From positions 1 through 48,510 of the forward strand of contig CADCVD010000031.1 in NCBI GenBank assembly GCA_902806055.1: DNA of 48,510 nt. The letters are read 5' to 3'. Below the pieces are notes generated by a model. It worked only from the letters and a program-made list of their open reading frames with translations, had not been told where the DNA came from and did no database searches. This DNA comes from an uncultured Rubrobacteraceae bacterium (GTDB lineage Bacteria; Actinomycetota; Rubrobacteria; Rubrobacterales; Rubrobacteraceae). Below, in pieces: positions 1 through 9,285 of the stretch. Each line of letters starts with the position of its first letter. Position 1 is the stretch's first letter. Position numbers and translations under genes: made by a program.

Positions 1-5
1 AGGTA

Positions 6-233
6 GTGCTGTTTAGCACGTCCACGTGCTCTTGGTGTCGCCGGGCAAAGCGTTACCTAAGGGAGAACCGAGTGCGCTTCAAGGAAGTCAACATAGAGCG
101 TGATCCCAAAGCGGGTCAAGACCTACTCAAGAAGACCGGCCAGATGGGAGTACCGGTATTAAAGATCGGAGGCCGCTGGATAGTAGGCTTCGATCAGCCT
201 GCCATCGAGAAGGAGCTAGCTCGTCTATCGTAA
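6..233 (+). CDS. Glutaredoxin-like protein (5' end may extend beyond the window start)
   Basis: CSWC redox motif, TCSWCRRAKRYLRENRVRFKEVNIERDP and GVPVLKIGGRWIVGFD are typical of the glutaredoxin/NrdH fold. Confidence 0.85.
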   Translation: MLFSTSTCSWCRRAKRYLRENRVRFKEVNIERDPKAGQDLLKKTGQMGVPVLKIGGRWIVGFDQPAIEKELARLS

Positions 234-625
234 GACCGTAGTATCCGGCCTTGCCTGAGACCCACAGTTCGTACAGTAACCCTGTGGTTGCCTGGTTTAT
301 TCGCTCTCCGACACCCCTACCTTTCCTCGAACTTGCCTTTGAAGGAACCCTACACATAGCGGGTTCGTCTCTTTATGTGTGTTGGTCGCGCCTCATTGCC
401 ACAGGTATTTCCTTAGCTCTCCGTCGAAGTGTCCGTGCTCAAAACGCCGGCCGAAACGTGCCACGAGCGCAGCCGCATCTCGTATGAGTCCGTGCTCTCG
501 GAGGGTATAGACCGCATGGCGAAAGCTTGGGACCCGGTTGCGGAGTAAGGATCATCGCGTGACACGTGGACGGGGAAGGGTAAGAGTAGAGCGAGGGGCG
601 ACCGGCGAAGACGGCGAAGGGTACC

Positions 626-1615
626 CTAATCGGGCTCGAAAACCAGCCGGTCTTCATGGCGATCGAACACGCTTCCTATCTCGTTGGACAAGCGCTTCAT
701 CCGGTCGAAGATCACTTCCCGCTCGGCTCCGGCGGCGAGTTCCGTCTGGGCATAGTGGAGCCTGACCGGGAAGAGCTCCAGGCGCCGGAGCTCGCTTTCT
801 TCCAGAGAGATCTTGAAGAGGAAAGATTGGTCGTTGCGCAGCCTCTCGTCGACCGCGTAGTCGTCTATGAAGTCACCCGTGTCGTACAGGATCGGCTTGC
901 TGCGGTAGATCTCCACTCCCTGAAAGACGTGCGCGCTGTGCCCGTAGTAGATGTCCGCTCCCCTGTCCACGACGGAGTGGGCGAACCGGCGAAAGAGGTT
1001 GGAGGGACGCTGCACCATGTTCGGGCCCCAGTGGTTGGAGAACACGACGATCTCCGCTCCTGCCTCGCGCGCGCCCGCTATCACTGCCTCCACCCGATCG
1101 AGGATCTGCGGCTCCAAGGATACCGGGAGGTAGTTCGTTCCAGGACGGTCAGGCCCGGCTGCGAAGGGCGGCTCGTTGTCCGTGAAGGCGACCAGGGCCA
1201 CCCGGCCCGCGCGGTCGGAGCCCTCCTCAAGAATAGCCGGTCGCATGGCCTCCTCCGTGTCGCGGCCGGCCCCCGCGTGTCGGATGCCAGCCGCCTCGAG
1301 GTGCTTGAGGGTATCGAGCAGGCCTCTCTCCTCAAAGTCGAGGGTGTGGTTGTTGGCCAGCGAGCAGGCGTCGATGCGGGCCGCTTTGAGAACCTCGATG
1401 GTGGAAGGGGCGGCGCGGAAGTGGAAGACCTTTGGCGTGCGCGTCCACGGCTGCTCATGATCGGTGACGGCGCACTCCAAGTTGACTATGCGCAAGTCGG
1501 CGGAAAGGAGCAGGGGGAGCACGTCGCCCCACGGCTGCTCGGGAGCGAGGTCGCGGAGCGCCTCGTTAACTCCGCGCCCGAGCATTACGTCGCCGGTCAG
1601 CGCCAGGGTGATCAC
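626..1615 (-). CDS. CapA family (PGA_cap-like metallophosphatase) protein
   Basis: LALTGDVMLGRGVNEAL, NLECAVTD, SLANNHTLDF, FSNHWGPN, YGHSAHVFQGVEIY; GTG start at 1615 overlaps the upstream gene's stop (GTGA), so the track start at 1681 is probably too long. Confidence 0.85.
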   Translation of the reverse strand: MITLALTGDVMLGRGVNEALRDLAPEQPWGDVLPLLLSADLRIVNLECAVTDHEQPWTRTPKVFHFRAAPSTIEVLKAARIDACSLANNHTLDFEERGLLDTLKHLEAAGIRHAGAGRDTEEAMRPAILEEGSDRAGRVALVAFTDNEPPFAAGPDRPGTNYLPVSLEPQILDRVEAVIAGAREAGAEIVVFSNHWGPNMVQRPSNLFRRFAHSVVDRGADIYYGHSAHVFQGVEIYRSKPILYDTGDFIDDYAVDERLRNDQSFLFKISLEESELRRLELFPVRLHYAQTELAAGAEREVIFDRMKRLSNEIGSVFDRHEDRLVFEPD

Positions 1616-2301
1616 TTGAGATCCGATTCGGTTCGACCCGGGTCGTCCTCCGGGGCGGAGCCCAGGTAGCGTGTAAACCATTCAGCGGCGAGCCGGGCGA
1701 CCTCCTGCAGAGCCCCCGGCTCCTCGAAGAGGTGCGTAGCCCCCGGCACGATCTCCAGCTCTTTCTCGGCGCGTATCTGCGTAAGCGCCTCCCGATTCAT
1801 ATCGATCACAGGGTAATCTTCTTCTCCGACGATCAGGAGCGTCGGCGCCGCGACGTGGTGCAGGGCCTCCCCCGCGAGATCAGGGCGCCCGCCACGCGAG
1901 ACAACTGCTCCTACTCTCCTCGGGCGCTCGGCCGCCGCGACTAGAGCGGCCCCGGCGCCGGTGCTGGCGCCGAAGTAGCCGACAAAAAGGTCTCGCGTGT
2001 CCGGGTTTTGCGCCAGCCAGTCGGCGGCGCCAGCGAGCCTTTCGGCGAGCAGCCCGATGTCGAACCGGAGGTGACGTGTCCGCATATCCACCTCTTCCTC
2101 TTCAGGCGTGAGGAGGTCGATGAGCAAGGTTGCCAGTCTCGCTTCGCATAAAGCTTCCGCGACGTAGCGGTTTCGGGGGCTGTGCCGGCCGCTCCCGGAG
2201 CCGTGCGCGAACAGCACGATCCCCTGGGCGTCGTTGGGGATGCACATGTTTCCTTCGAGGATTGTCAACCCCGCCGAGACTTCGACCTCGCGCTCTTGCA
2301 T
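1612..2301 (-). CDS. Dienelactone hydrolase-like alpha/beta hydrolase
   Basis: VLFAHGSGSGRHSPRNRYVAEAL, GYFGASTGAGAAL nucleophile elbow, PTLLIVGEEDYPVIDMNREAL; start moved to the internal Met at 2301. Confidence 0.85.
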   Translation of the reverse strand: MQEREVEVSAGLTILEGNMCIPNDAQGIVLFAHGSGSGRHSPRNRYVAEALCEARLATLLIDLLTPEEEEVDMRTRHLRFDIGLLAERLAGAADWLAQNPDTRDLFVGYFGASTGAGAALVAAAERPRRVGAVVSRGGRPDLAGEALHHVAAPTLLIVGEEDYPVIDMNREALTQIRAEKELEIVPGATHLFEEPGALQEVARLAAEWFTRYLGSAPEDDPGRTESDLK

Positions 2302-2317
2302 CGGATCATGTCCTCCC

Positions 2318-3001
2318 CTATGGGCCGCTTGCGCTGCGCTCCACCTGTTGCTCGCGCTGGGCGCGCTCGAGCAGCTCGATGACTTCCTCATCTTCCACTT
2401 GGTAAAAGTCTTGGTACCAGAGGCTGATGGCCATAAGGTTGGAGGGCCTTTCCAGGCAGATCAGCTCGTCGACCTCCGGGCGTAGCAGCTCAGCCGCTTG
2501 CGCGGCACACACGGGCACGGCCAGGATGAGGCGTCTTGGGTTTCCTTGACGTAGTGCCTCTACCGCCGCCCGGGCCGTTACGCCCGTGGCGAGTCCATCA
2601 TCCACCAGGATTGCGGTCCGCCCCCTAACCTCGGGCTCTGGGCGCCCTTCGCCGCGCAGCAGCCTGAGGCGACGTTCTATCTCCTCTGTCTCCTCTTTTG
2701 CGGTGCGCTCTATGAATTCTTCGGGAATCTCTAGGGCCTCTACAGCACGCGTATTGAGAACACGCACCCCACCCTGCGCTATCGCCCCGATGCCGAACTC
2801 CTCGTGCCCCGGCGCCCCGAGCTTGCGTGCGATAAAGACATCAAGCGGCGCTCCCAAGGAGCGTGAGACTTCATACCCTACCGGTACACCTCCTCGCGGC
2901 AGGGCGAGGATTATCAGGTCTTCGTCTCGGTACCGAGTTAGCTTCACGGCGAGCCTTCGCCCGGCGTCTTCTCGGTCTCTAAAAGAAGTCCTTGTGCTCA
3001 C
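2318..3001 (-). CDS. Phosphoribosyltransferase family protein
   Basis: ALPRGGVPVGYEVSRSLGAPLDVFIARKLGAPGHEEFGIGAIA and PRPP loop TAILVDDGLATGVTARAAVEALR. Confidence 0.9.
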   Translation of the reverse strand: MSTRTSFRDREDAGRRLAVKLTRYRDEDLIILALPRGGVPVGYEVSRSLGAPLDVFIARKLGAPGHEEFGIGAIAQGGVRVLNTRAVEALEIPEEFIERTAKEETEEIERRLRLLRGEGRPEPEVRGRTAILVDDGLATGVTARAAVEALRQGNPRRLILAVPVCAAQAAELLRPEVDELICLERPSNLMAISLWYQDFYQVEDEEVIELLERAQREQQVERSASGP

Positions 3002-3026
3002 GTCAGTCGCCTCTCTCCCGCAAGCC

Positions 3027-3404
3027 TCACCCCTTTACTACGATCAGGGGTCGCAGGCGCGCCACCTTCTTCCCTATCCTAGCCCTGTCGGTGGTATCGA
3101 CGACCTCAGCGGCGTCTTTGTAGGCCTCAGGCATCTCCTCGTCTATGGTGGTCTTGTTGGCCGCGCGTATCAGGATGCCCTTATCCTCCAACTCCCGTCG
3201 CAGGTTTCGGCCCTTGGCAGCCTTCTTGGCGGCCCGGCGGCCTATCTTGCGACCCGCCCCGTGGGCGCTTGATCCGAAGGTCTCCTTCATGGCCCCCTCG
3301 GTGCCGGACAAAACGAAGGAGTAACGTCCGAAGAGGTTCTCGAGCGTCGGGGCCTCCGCCACCTCGAACCCAACGGCAGCGGTGTGGTCGAGCATCCGGA
3401 TCAT
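3027..3404 (-). pseudogene. Archease N-terminus / RtcB C-terminus in-frame chimera (deletion remnant)
   Basis: MIRMLDHTAAVGFEVAEAPTLENLF is archease-like; directly followed by GRYSFVLSGTEGAMKETFGSSAHGAGRKIGRRAAKK...IVRAANKT...EAYKD..EVVDTTDRARIGKKVARLRPLIVVKG, the RtcB C-terminus; most of RtcB is absent. The track ORF extends upstream to 3509. Confidence 0.75.
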
Positions 3405-3807
3405 CGCTTCGCGCGCAAGGTACGTTACCGGCCCTGGGTCCTCGGTTCGCCTTTTTGCTCCTCCAGCCCTCTTACCCGTTCCAAAAGGTCCGTTAACGCC
3501 CCGCCGCACCTTCCTACCCCTGTTCTTCCCCTTACGCTACTCGTGGCGCCGATTATTTTGGACGCTTACTTAGAGCTTGTGCTAATAGGTGTGCAACGTA
3601 GTGCTTATGGGTGAGGCAAGTGCGCTTTAATTACTCGGAGAGCGTTAACCGTTGGGCGGCCATCTCTCTATTGGCGTAGCTTCTTAGAAGTCCTCTAAGG
3701 GAACCCCCGCACGTCTGAGACCTTCCCCGAATGTTTGTGATCAGCGGGCCGGTGTTATCCGGAACTCACACTCGTGGACAAGAACCTCCGGCGCTTGTCC
3801 GCCCCCG

Positions 3808-3987
3808 ACGGTCAACCTCACGGTCACCAAGGCTATAGGCGAGATCCTGAAGGAGTTGGGCGGCCAAGTGCAGCGCGTGTCCGACAAGGGGATGGGGCAA
3901 GTTGGCTTCGCCGGGACCATCGCCGAGAGGCTCAAGACTCTGATCGACTCTCTCGCCAGCGAAGGAAACTCAGCCTCGGGGCGGTAG
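3808..3987 (+). pseudogene. Possible degraded coding fragment without a start, family not identified
   Basis: Reading frame TVNLTVTKAIGEILKELGGQVQRVSDKGMGQVGFAGTIAERLKTLIDSLASEGNSASGR* looks protein-like, unlike the tracked ORF in the overlapping frame. Confidence 0.3.
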
Positions 3988-4067
3988 GAAAGTTCGCCGA
4001 AAGGCTCGCGGGAGCTTACGCGCTTACTCGAGAAAAGCGATGATCCTTTTGGTTCCTTCGGAGGACC

Positions 4068-4721
4068 GTGCATAATTGTGCCATGACGAGTAGCCAGGAA
4101 GACCTCGTCCGGGCAATCGCCGCCCAGGGCGTGCGCGATCCCCGCCTCCTCCGGGCCCTGCTCCAGGTACCGAGGGCCGGGTTCGTCCCGCCCGACCTTA
4201 CCGAGGCGGCCTACCTGGACCGGCCGCTGCCGATACCCCACGATCAGGTGACTACCCAGCCCTCCCTCTCGGCGAAGATGATCGAGGCTTTGGGTCTGGA
4301 GGGGACCGAGCGCGTCCTGGAGGTCGGCACGGGATACGGTTTCCAGACGGCACTGCTTTGCCGCTTGTCCGGTTTCGTGCGCAGCGTGGAGCGCTTTGCG
4401 GACGTCGGCGAAACCGCTAGAGATAACCTGGCCCGTCAAGGTGTCGCAAACGTAGAGGTCGTCGTAGGCGACGGGACCGGAGGGCTCCCCGAGTACGCTC
4501 CCTACGATGCGATCCTCGTCTCGGCGGCGTTCCCTTCCGTCCCGCCGCCCCTGGTGGACCAGCTCGCCTTTAAGGGAAGGCTCGTCCAGCCGATGGGCCC
4601 GGGCGGCCGAGAGGACGTGGTCCTGTTCGAGAAGGGGCTCCAGGGTTTCGAGCGCTGTCGCACCGTCACCGGGGCCCACTTCGTTAGGCTATACGGCACG
4701 CACGCATTCCCAACAGGATGA
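4068..4721 (+). CDS. pcm: Protein-L-isoaspartate O-methyltransferase
   Basis: VPRAGFVPPDLTEAAYLDRPLPI, QPSLSAKMIEAL, VLEVGTGYGFQTALLCRL, VVVGDGTGGLPEYAPYDAILVSAA are PCMT motifs. Confidence 0.9.
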   Translation: MHNCAMTSSQEDLVRAIAAQGVRDPRLLRALLQVPRAGFVPPDLTEAAYLDRPLPIPHDQVTTQPSLSAKMIEALGLEGTERVLEVGTGYGFQTALLCRLSGFVRSVERFADVGETARDNLARQGVANVEVVVGDGTGGLPEYAPYDAILVSAAFPSVPPPLVDQLAFKGRLVQPMGPGGREDVVLFEKGLQGFERCRTVTGAHFVRLYGTHAFPTG

Positions 4722-5047
4722 GCCTTCCTGGACTTCCGGTGGAGCGGGGAACCTTCCCCAGCTCCTATGTTGCCGAGATCGCCTTCGTCGAACCTTTAGA
4801 GGTGGAGCTGTGCTTCGACCACGAGAAGATTATCTCGGACTACGCGAAAGCGTGGATGAGAGTTTTGTGTAGACTGGGAGCGAACCTCCTTAAACGTGTG
4901 CCCATTTTAGCTTGATGCTTTCGTCGGACAACAGGGCGCTGAACCCGAACCCTGAGCGTTTTTGGGTTTCAAAAGCGTGTGTTCGCGCGCCGGCACCAGG
5001 AGCAGGTCTTGGTGCTGAAGAGGACCACCTTCGCCATCCGTCTCTCC

Positions 5048-5746
5048 TTACTTCATGTTGGCTTTGAGCGCCTCCGCGAGATGCTCGACCGGATCGAGCT
5101 TCTTCGGGTTCTCGAGGTCCATGTACCGGACGAACTCTTCCTCGTCTTCGAACAGCATCTTGGGGTTGCTCTTCTTCTCCTCGCCTAGTGTGGAGGAGGT
5201 GCGTCCTTGATAGTCGTGGCCGGGATAGACCTCGAGGCCGTCGGGGAGGCTTCTGTAGGTGTGGTAGAGCGTATGGTATTGCCGGGTCGCGTTGCCGTTG
5301 AGCAGGTCGGTGCGGCCGCAGGAGCCGATAAGGAGAGCGTCGGCCGTGAGGATCCTGCTCGGGAGCATGACGCTGACGAGGTCTTTGGCGTGGCCTGGGG
5401 TGTGCAGCAGCTTTACGGGGAGGTCGCCGAGATGCAGCATGTCGCCGTCCTCGACCCGTACATCCACGGTCCCGCAGGGGGCCTCCCTGTGCATGACTAG
5501 TTTCGCGACGGTCCTGGACTTCAGGATGTGCGCCCCGGATACGTGGTCAGCGTGGGTGTGGGTGTCGATGATGTAAGCTGGGCGTAGACCGTGCTCGAAC
5601 ACGTAGTCGACCATCGGCTCGACCATCTCCAGCTCCGGGTCTACCAGGGCTGTGAGCCTGGTCACCGGATCGGCGACAATGTAGCCTAGGCATCCCCGCG
5701 GCACTCGGAACTGCTTGAAGAGGTAATCTGGGTGCGCTCTCTCCAT
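5048..5746 (-). CDS. MBL-fold metallohydrolase, ETHE1/persulfide dioxygenase-like
   Basis: THTHADHVSGAHILK, LLHTPGHAKDLVSVML, LLIGSCGRTDLLNG, VYPGHDYQGRTSSTLGEEKKSNP. Confidence 0.88.
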   Translation of the reverse strand: MERAHPDYLFKQFRVPRGCLGYIVADPVTRLTALVDPELEMVEPMVDYVFEHGLRPAYIIDTHTHADHVSGAHILKSRTVAKLVMHREAPCGTVDVRVEDGDMLHLGDLPVKLLHTPGHAKDLVSVMLPSRILTADALLIGSCGRTDLLNGNATRQYHTLYHTYRSLPDGLEVYPGHDYQGRTSSTLGEEKKSNPKMLFEDEEEFVRYMDLENPKKLDPVEHLAEALKANMK

Positions 5747-5820
5747 CGTCTACCTCCTCGTCCGCCACCAGAGATCCTTGCAGACTAGAACACGCCTCGT
5801 TTGCCGCCGGGTCTCGTGTG

Positions 5821-5994
5821 TTACTCGCTCTGGTCGAGCTCGGGCAGTCTCTCGCGGGCCTCTCTTACCTCCGTATCGCCCGGGTTCTGGCGCAGGTATC
5901 TGTCCGTGGCGGCAGGTAAGGTAACGTCCTCGGGTTGAGGATCACGCAGCCGTTCCAACAGCTCCTGACGATCCTGATCTCCGTGCGTTCTCAT
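5821..5994 (-). CDS. Small hypothetical protein (57 aa), below the track's length cutoff
   Basis: ATG..TAA frame on minus strand: MRTHGDQDRQELLERLRDPQPEDVTLPAATDRYLRQNPGDTEVREARERLPELDQSE; no alternative gene here. Confidence 0.45.
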   Translation of the reverse strand: MRTHGDQDRQELLERLRDPQPEDVTLPAATDRYLRQNPGDTEVREARERLPELDQSE

Positions 5995-6003
5995 GGCTCT
6001 ATT

Positions 6004-7014
6004 CTACCGGAGGCTCTCCCAGAAGGGGGCCAGCGCCTTCCGAGATGCCTCGACGGGCGTTACGTCTCCAGAGTATCGACAGGTCCCGAACGGCTCCTCG
6101 ACCCCCTTTATGGTGGCGGCGACGCTCCCGGTGAGCGCGTTGAGGTTGTAGCCTCCCTCCAGTACGAGCGCGAGCGGAGCGGACCCGACCTCGCGGGCCA
6201 GAGACGCCAGCCCCGCCGCGAAGCGCCCGAAGGAGGCGGACTCGAGCCGCATCCCTCCCAGCGGGTCTGCAACATGCGCGTCGTAACCGGCGGAGACTAC
6301 GAGAAGGTCGGGACGGAACTCGCTGAGTACGGGAAGGAGGAGGCCCGCGAAGACCTCGGCGTAGAGATCCTCACGGGAGCGCGCAGGCAGGGGAACGTTT
6401 ACCGTGAAGCCCTTCGCGCTGCCCTCTCCGACCTCCCGGGCGGCGCCGGTCCCGGGGTAGAAGGGGCTCTGGTGGACCGAGAGGTAGAGCGCCTCGTCGT
6501 TGGCATAGAAGACGTCTTGCGTGCCGTTACCGTGGTGAACGTCCCAGTCGAGGATGGCCACCCTTTCGGCGCCTTGAGCTAGGGCGTACGCGGCGGCTAT
6601 GGCGGCGTTGTTCAGCAGGCAGAAGCCCATCCCGTAGGCGCGCCCGGAGTGGTGACCCGGAGGACGGGCGATGGCGAAGGCAGCAGCCCCGGAGAGGGCG
6701 CTCTCAACCGCCCCTACGGCGGCTCCGGCCGCGAGCTTGGCTGCCTCCAGGGAGTCCGGCCCGAGGGCCGTGTCGAAATCCACGTAGCCTCCGCCCGCGG
6801 CGGAGAGCTTCTCAAGGCCCTCTAGGTACTCAGGGGAGTGAACCGCCTCAAGGGCGGATCGTGGAGCAACCCGGCAGGGACGGTATTCCACCCGTGCGCC
6901 CGCTCTCCCGGCCTCTTCGGCCCCGGCAAGGGCCGCTCTGAACCTCTCCGGGGCCTCCACGCCCGCCATGTGGTTGACGTGGCGCTCTGAGGCGGGATCG
7001 CTGTAGACATGCAA
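6004..7014 (-). CDS. Histone deacetylase superfamily (AcuC/HdaH-like) protein
   Basis: ARPPGHHSGRAYGMGFCLLNNAAIAAAYAL, ILDWDVHHGNGTQDVFY, SAGYDAHVADPLGGM, LEGGYNLNAL. Confidence 0.93.
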   Translation of the reverse strand: MHVYSDPASERHVNHMAGVEAPERFRAALAGAEEAGRAGARVEYRPCRVAPRSALEAVHSPEYLEGLEKLSAAGGGYVDFDTALGPDSLEAAKLAAGAAVGAVESALSGAAAFAIARPPGHHSGRAYGMGFCLLNNAAIAAAYALAQGAERVAILDWDVHHGNGTQDVFYANDEALYLSVHQSPFYPGTGAAREVGEGSAKGFTVNVPLPARSREDLYAEVFAGLLLPVLSEFRPDLLVVSAGYDAHVADPLGGMRLESASFGRFAAGLASLAREVGSAPLALVLEGGYNLNALTGSVAATIKGVEEPFGTCRYSGDVTPVEASRKALAPFWESLR

Positions 7015-7050
7015 CCTCTACGCTCCTAACTTAGCTGCTTTCGGCGATTA

Positions 7051-7704
7051 CTACGGGTGTCTCTGCGGGTAGCCCAAGACTTCCAGAATATTTTCCGTTG
7101 TCTTCTCGACCTCCTGATCTGCGTCTACAACGGCGAGGGTACCCTTCTCCTCGTAGTATTCCCTGATCTCCCCAGCCTCCTTGCGGTAGGCTTCCAGCTG
7201 CCGGCGGAGGGCCTCCTCGGTGTCGTCTTCTCGCTGCACGAACGGACCGGGGTCCTCGCCTTCGACAGGGTCCGGGGGTGGATCATACTCAAGGTGGTAG
7301 ACCCTGCCGGTTGCGAGGCTCTGCCGCCTGCCGTTGACGACCCGCTCGATAAGCTTCTCGTCGTCCGGGCCTTCCAGCATTATCACCTTGTCGAGGGCTG
7401 TGCCGTGTTTCTCCAACTCCTCATCTAGAGAGCGGGCCTGGTCTACGGTGCGCGGAACGCCGTCCAGTATCCAGGCGCCCGCCGGCTGGAGGTGAACCCG
7501 TATAAGGTTCATGATCGTATCGTCCGGGACCGGATCGCCCCGGTCGCTGTAACCTTTGAGCTCCTGACCGATCTCGGTGTCAGCCTCGATCTGGTCGCGT
7601 ACCAGATCTCCCGTAGAGACGCGCACGTAGTTGAGCCTCCCCGAGACCCTTTGGGCCTGTGTACCCTTGCCTACCCCCGGGGGGCCGAGCAGAGCTATCT
7701 TCAC
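7051..7704 (-). CDS. adk: Adenylate kinase
   Basis: P-loop LLGPPGVGKGTQAQ, YVRVSTGDLVRDQI, WILDGVPRTVDQA, TGRVYHLEYDPP LID region; GTG start near 7704 preceded by AGGAGGTGGCGAG. Confidence 0.92.
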   Translation of the reverse strand: MKIALLGPPGVGKGTQAQRVSGRLNYVRVSTGDLVRDQIEADTEIGQELKGYSDRGDPVPDDTIMNLIRVHLQPAGAWILDGVPRTVDQARSLDEELEKHGTALDKVIMLEGPDDEKLIERVVNGRRQSLATGRVYHLEYDPPPDPVEGEDPGPFVQREDDTEEALRRQLEAYRKEAGEIREYYEEKGTLAVVDADQEVEKTTENILEVLGYPQRHP

Positions 7705-7867
7705 CTCGCCACCTCCTGATTCCTTCCCGATCACGCGTGACCCGCGCCCCCTATATCTTAGCGAGATTGAGAGCCACGAGCATATCTGCCCCCACAGCCC
7801 CGTAACGGTCGCGCTCGCTGGGTTAACATCTGGGTCACATATCCCTCATATCCGCAAGGAGCCCGTG

Positions 7868-8269
7868 ATGCAACAGGAGAACCACCAGATTCTCGGACGC
7901 GAGAGACGAGGACCGATAAGCGCGGAGCAACTCGACACCGTACCGTGGAACCACGCCGACACGGACGCGACGGTCGAGTTCTCCACGAAAGAGCTTACAG
8001 CGATCTGTCCGGTTACCGGACAGCCGGACTTCTACGAGCTTAAACTGACCTACCGCCCGCGCTCCCGCCTTCTTGAGTCGAAAGCGATGAAACTATACCT
8101 GTGGGGCTTCCGTGACAGGGGCATGTTTGCCGAGGACATGGCCGCCTCGCTCTTGAAAGACCTCGTCCTCGCCTGCGACCCCGTCGAGATGACTGTAGAC
8201 CTCACCCAGCAGGTGCGCGGAGGACTGGAGATCCGAACCGTAGTGCGCCATCCCCCGGTACGTGATTGA
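7868..8269 (+). CDS. queF: NADPH-dependent 7-cyano-7-deazaguanine (preQ0) reductase
   Basis: Catalytic-Cys segment ICPVTGQPDFYEL and LESKAMKLYLWGFRDRGMFAEDMAASLLKDL match type I QueF; ATG at 7868. Confidence 0.93.
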   Translation: MQQENHQILGRERRGPISAEQLDTVPWNHADTDATVEFSTKELTAICPVTGQPDFYELKLTYRPRSRLLESKAMKLYLWGFRDRGMFAEDMAASLLKDLVLACDPVEMTVDLTQQVRGGLEIRTVVRHPPVRD

Positions 8270-8396
8270 TGTCGAGCGGTGAGCCCGCGCTCCCGCTTCA
8301 CAGGGCTGCTCCCGGTAACGAGCCTTCGTCAAGTTGTTCGTCGCGCCGGTTCTGAGGATGACCTCTACGCTATCCTCGTTGGTCTAAGAGAGAGCG

Positions 8397-9089
8397 CTAA
8401 CCTACATCCACGTCGGTGACATCCACCTCCAGCACCCCGTCGAGGCCCATGATCTCTTCTATCCTGCCCTCAAGGTCCTCTTGAGCCGCGGCCCTACCGG
8501 TTAGCTCCACGACGCCGTCTTTCGCCGCGCGGACCTCTAGCTCGGTCCCGTTTATGAGATTCTCCACGTCGTCCGCGAGGGTCTCATTGTCCTTCATCGC
8601 CGGATCGAGCTCTTCCTCGCCCGTATCCGGGTCTATATACACGTCGTTGCGCGGGTAGCCTGAGTCAGCGGTGTTCGTGCCCTCGTCTTCGTAGCCGCTG
8701 GCTTCACTCGCCTGACGCTCCAACTCCTCGGGGGATTGTGCCTCGTCTGGGTCTTGCGGCGTGGTCACGAACTGTCCCTCGTGCTCGTAGTCGTTCGGCG
8801 CGTCAGACTGGGCGGGCGCGTAACCCTCCGGCTTCTCCATATCACCGAGATGGTCGCCGGGTTCCTCGTCGGAGGGATCGGCGTGGAACCTGGCGAAGTC
8901 CGCCTCCGGGTCGAGGGTGAGCGAGGATATGGGCATCTCTACCTGCTCCTCCTCGCTGCGCTCTACGATAGCGTGCGTCACCTCACCCGACCTCTCGTCC
9001 GTGATGAGCCCGGAGATCCTGCCGAGTATCTCCCCGTCCGCCGCCCTCGCCTCAAGACCGACCAAACCTCTGTCTTCCATGCCGCTCAA
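8397..9089 (-). CDS. PRC-barrel domain protein with C-terminal BON domain
   Basis: N-terminus GLEARAADGEILGRISGLITDERSGEVTHAIVE (PRC-barrel); C-terminus DNETLADDVENLINGTELEVRAAKDGVVELTGRAAAQEDLEGRIEEIMGLDGVLEVDVTDV (BON); acidic linker. Confidence 0.8.
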   Translation of the reverse strand: MSGMEDRGLVGLEARAADGEILGRISGLITDERSGEVTHAIVERSEEEQVEMPISSLTLDPEADFARFHADPSDEEPGDHLGDMEKPEGYAPAQSDAPNDYEHEGQFVTTPQDPDEAQSPEELERQASEASGYEDEGTNTADSGYPRNDVYIDPDTGEEELDPAMKDNETLADDVENLINGTELEVRAAKDGVVELTGRAAAQEDLEGRIEEIMGLDGVLEVDVTDVDVG

Positions 9090-9186
9090 ACCTCCTTGTA
9101 TCCTCGCACTTCGTTCAGAGATACCTTATTACCCCCTCGACCCGGATGCCACCGCTCACCTTGATCTAAATTGTAAAAGTAATAAA

Positions 9187-9209
9187 ATATGAGCATGTTG
9201 CACTCATAT
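9187..9209. promoter_or_regulatory. Candidate operator upstream of the Clp ATPase gene
   Basis: Perfect 7-bp inverted repeat ATATGAG-N9(CATGTTGCA)-CTCATAT in the AT-rich leader of the Clp gene. Confidence 0.5.
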
Positions 9210-9285
9210 ACTGAAGAGTTAGAGTTTCGCTTTGTTCGGGAATATGAGAAGGAAGACATCTCTATTTTAGGAGGCCTTTTAAACA

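Noticed and set aside
435-548. 37-aa GTG ORF VLKTPAETCHERSRISYESVLSEGIDRMAKAWDPVAE
   Set aside because: Plausible composition but no family, RBS or context support
656-1669. 337-aa + strand ORF antisense to the CapA gene
   Set aside because: High-GC shadow ORF; the minus strand has clear CapA motifs
3741-4679. 312-aa minus ORF over pcm
   Set aside because: Shadow ORF; pcm on + strand has full methyltransferase motifs
9187-9209. Assignment of the inverted repeat as a HAIR (HspR) site
   Set aside because: Arms ATATGAG/CTCATAT do not match CTTGAGT-N7-ACTCAAG closely; kept only as a generic candidate operator
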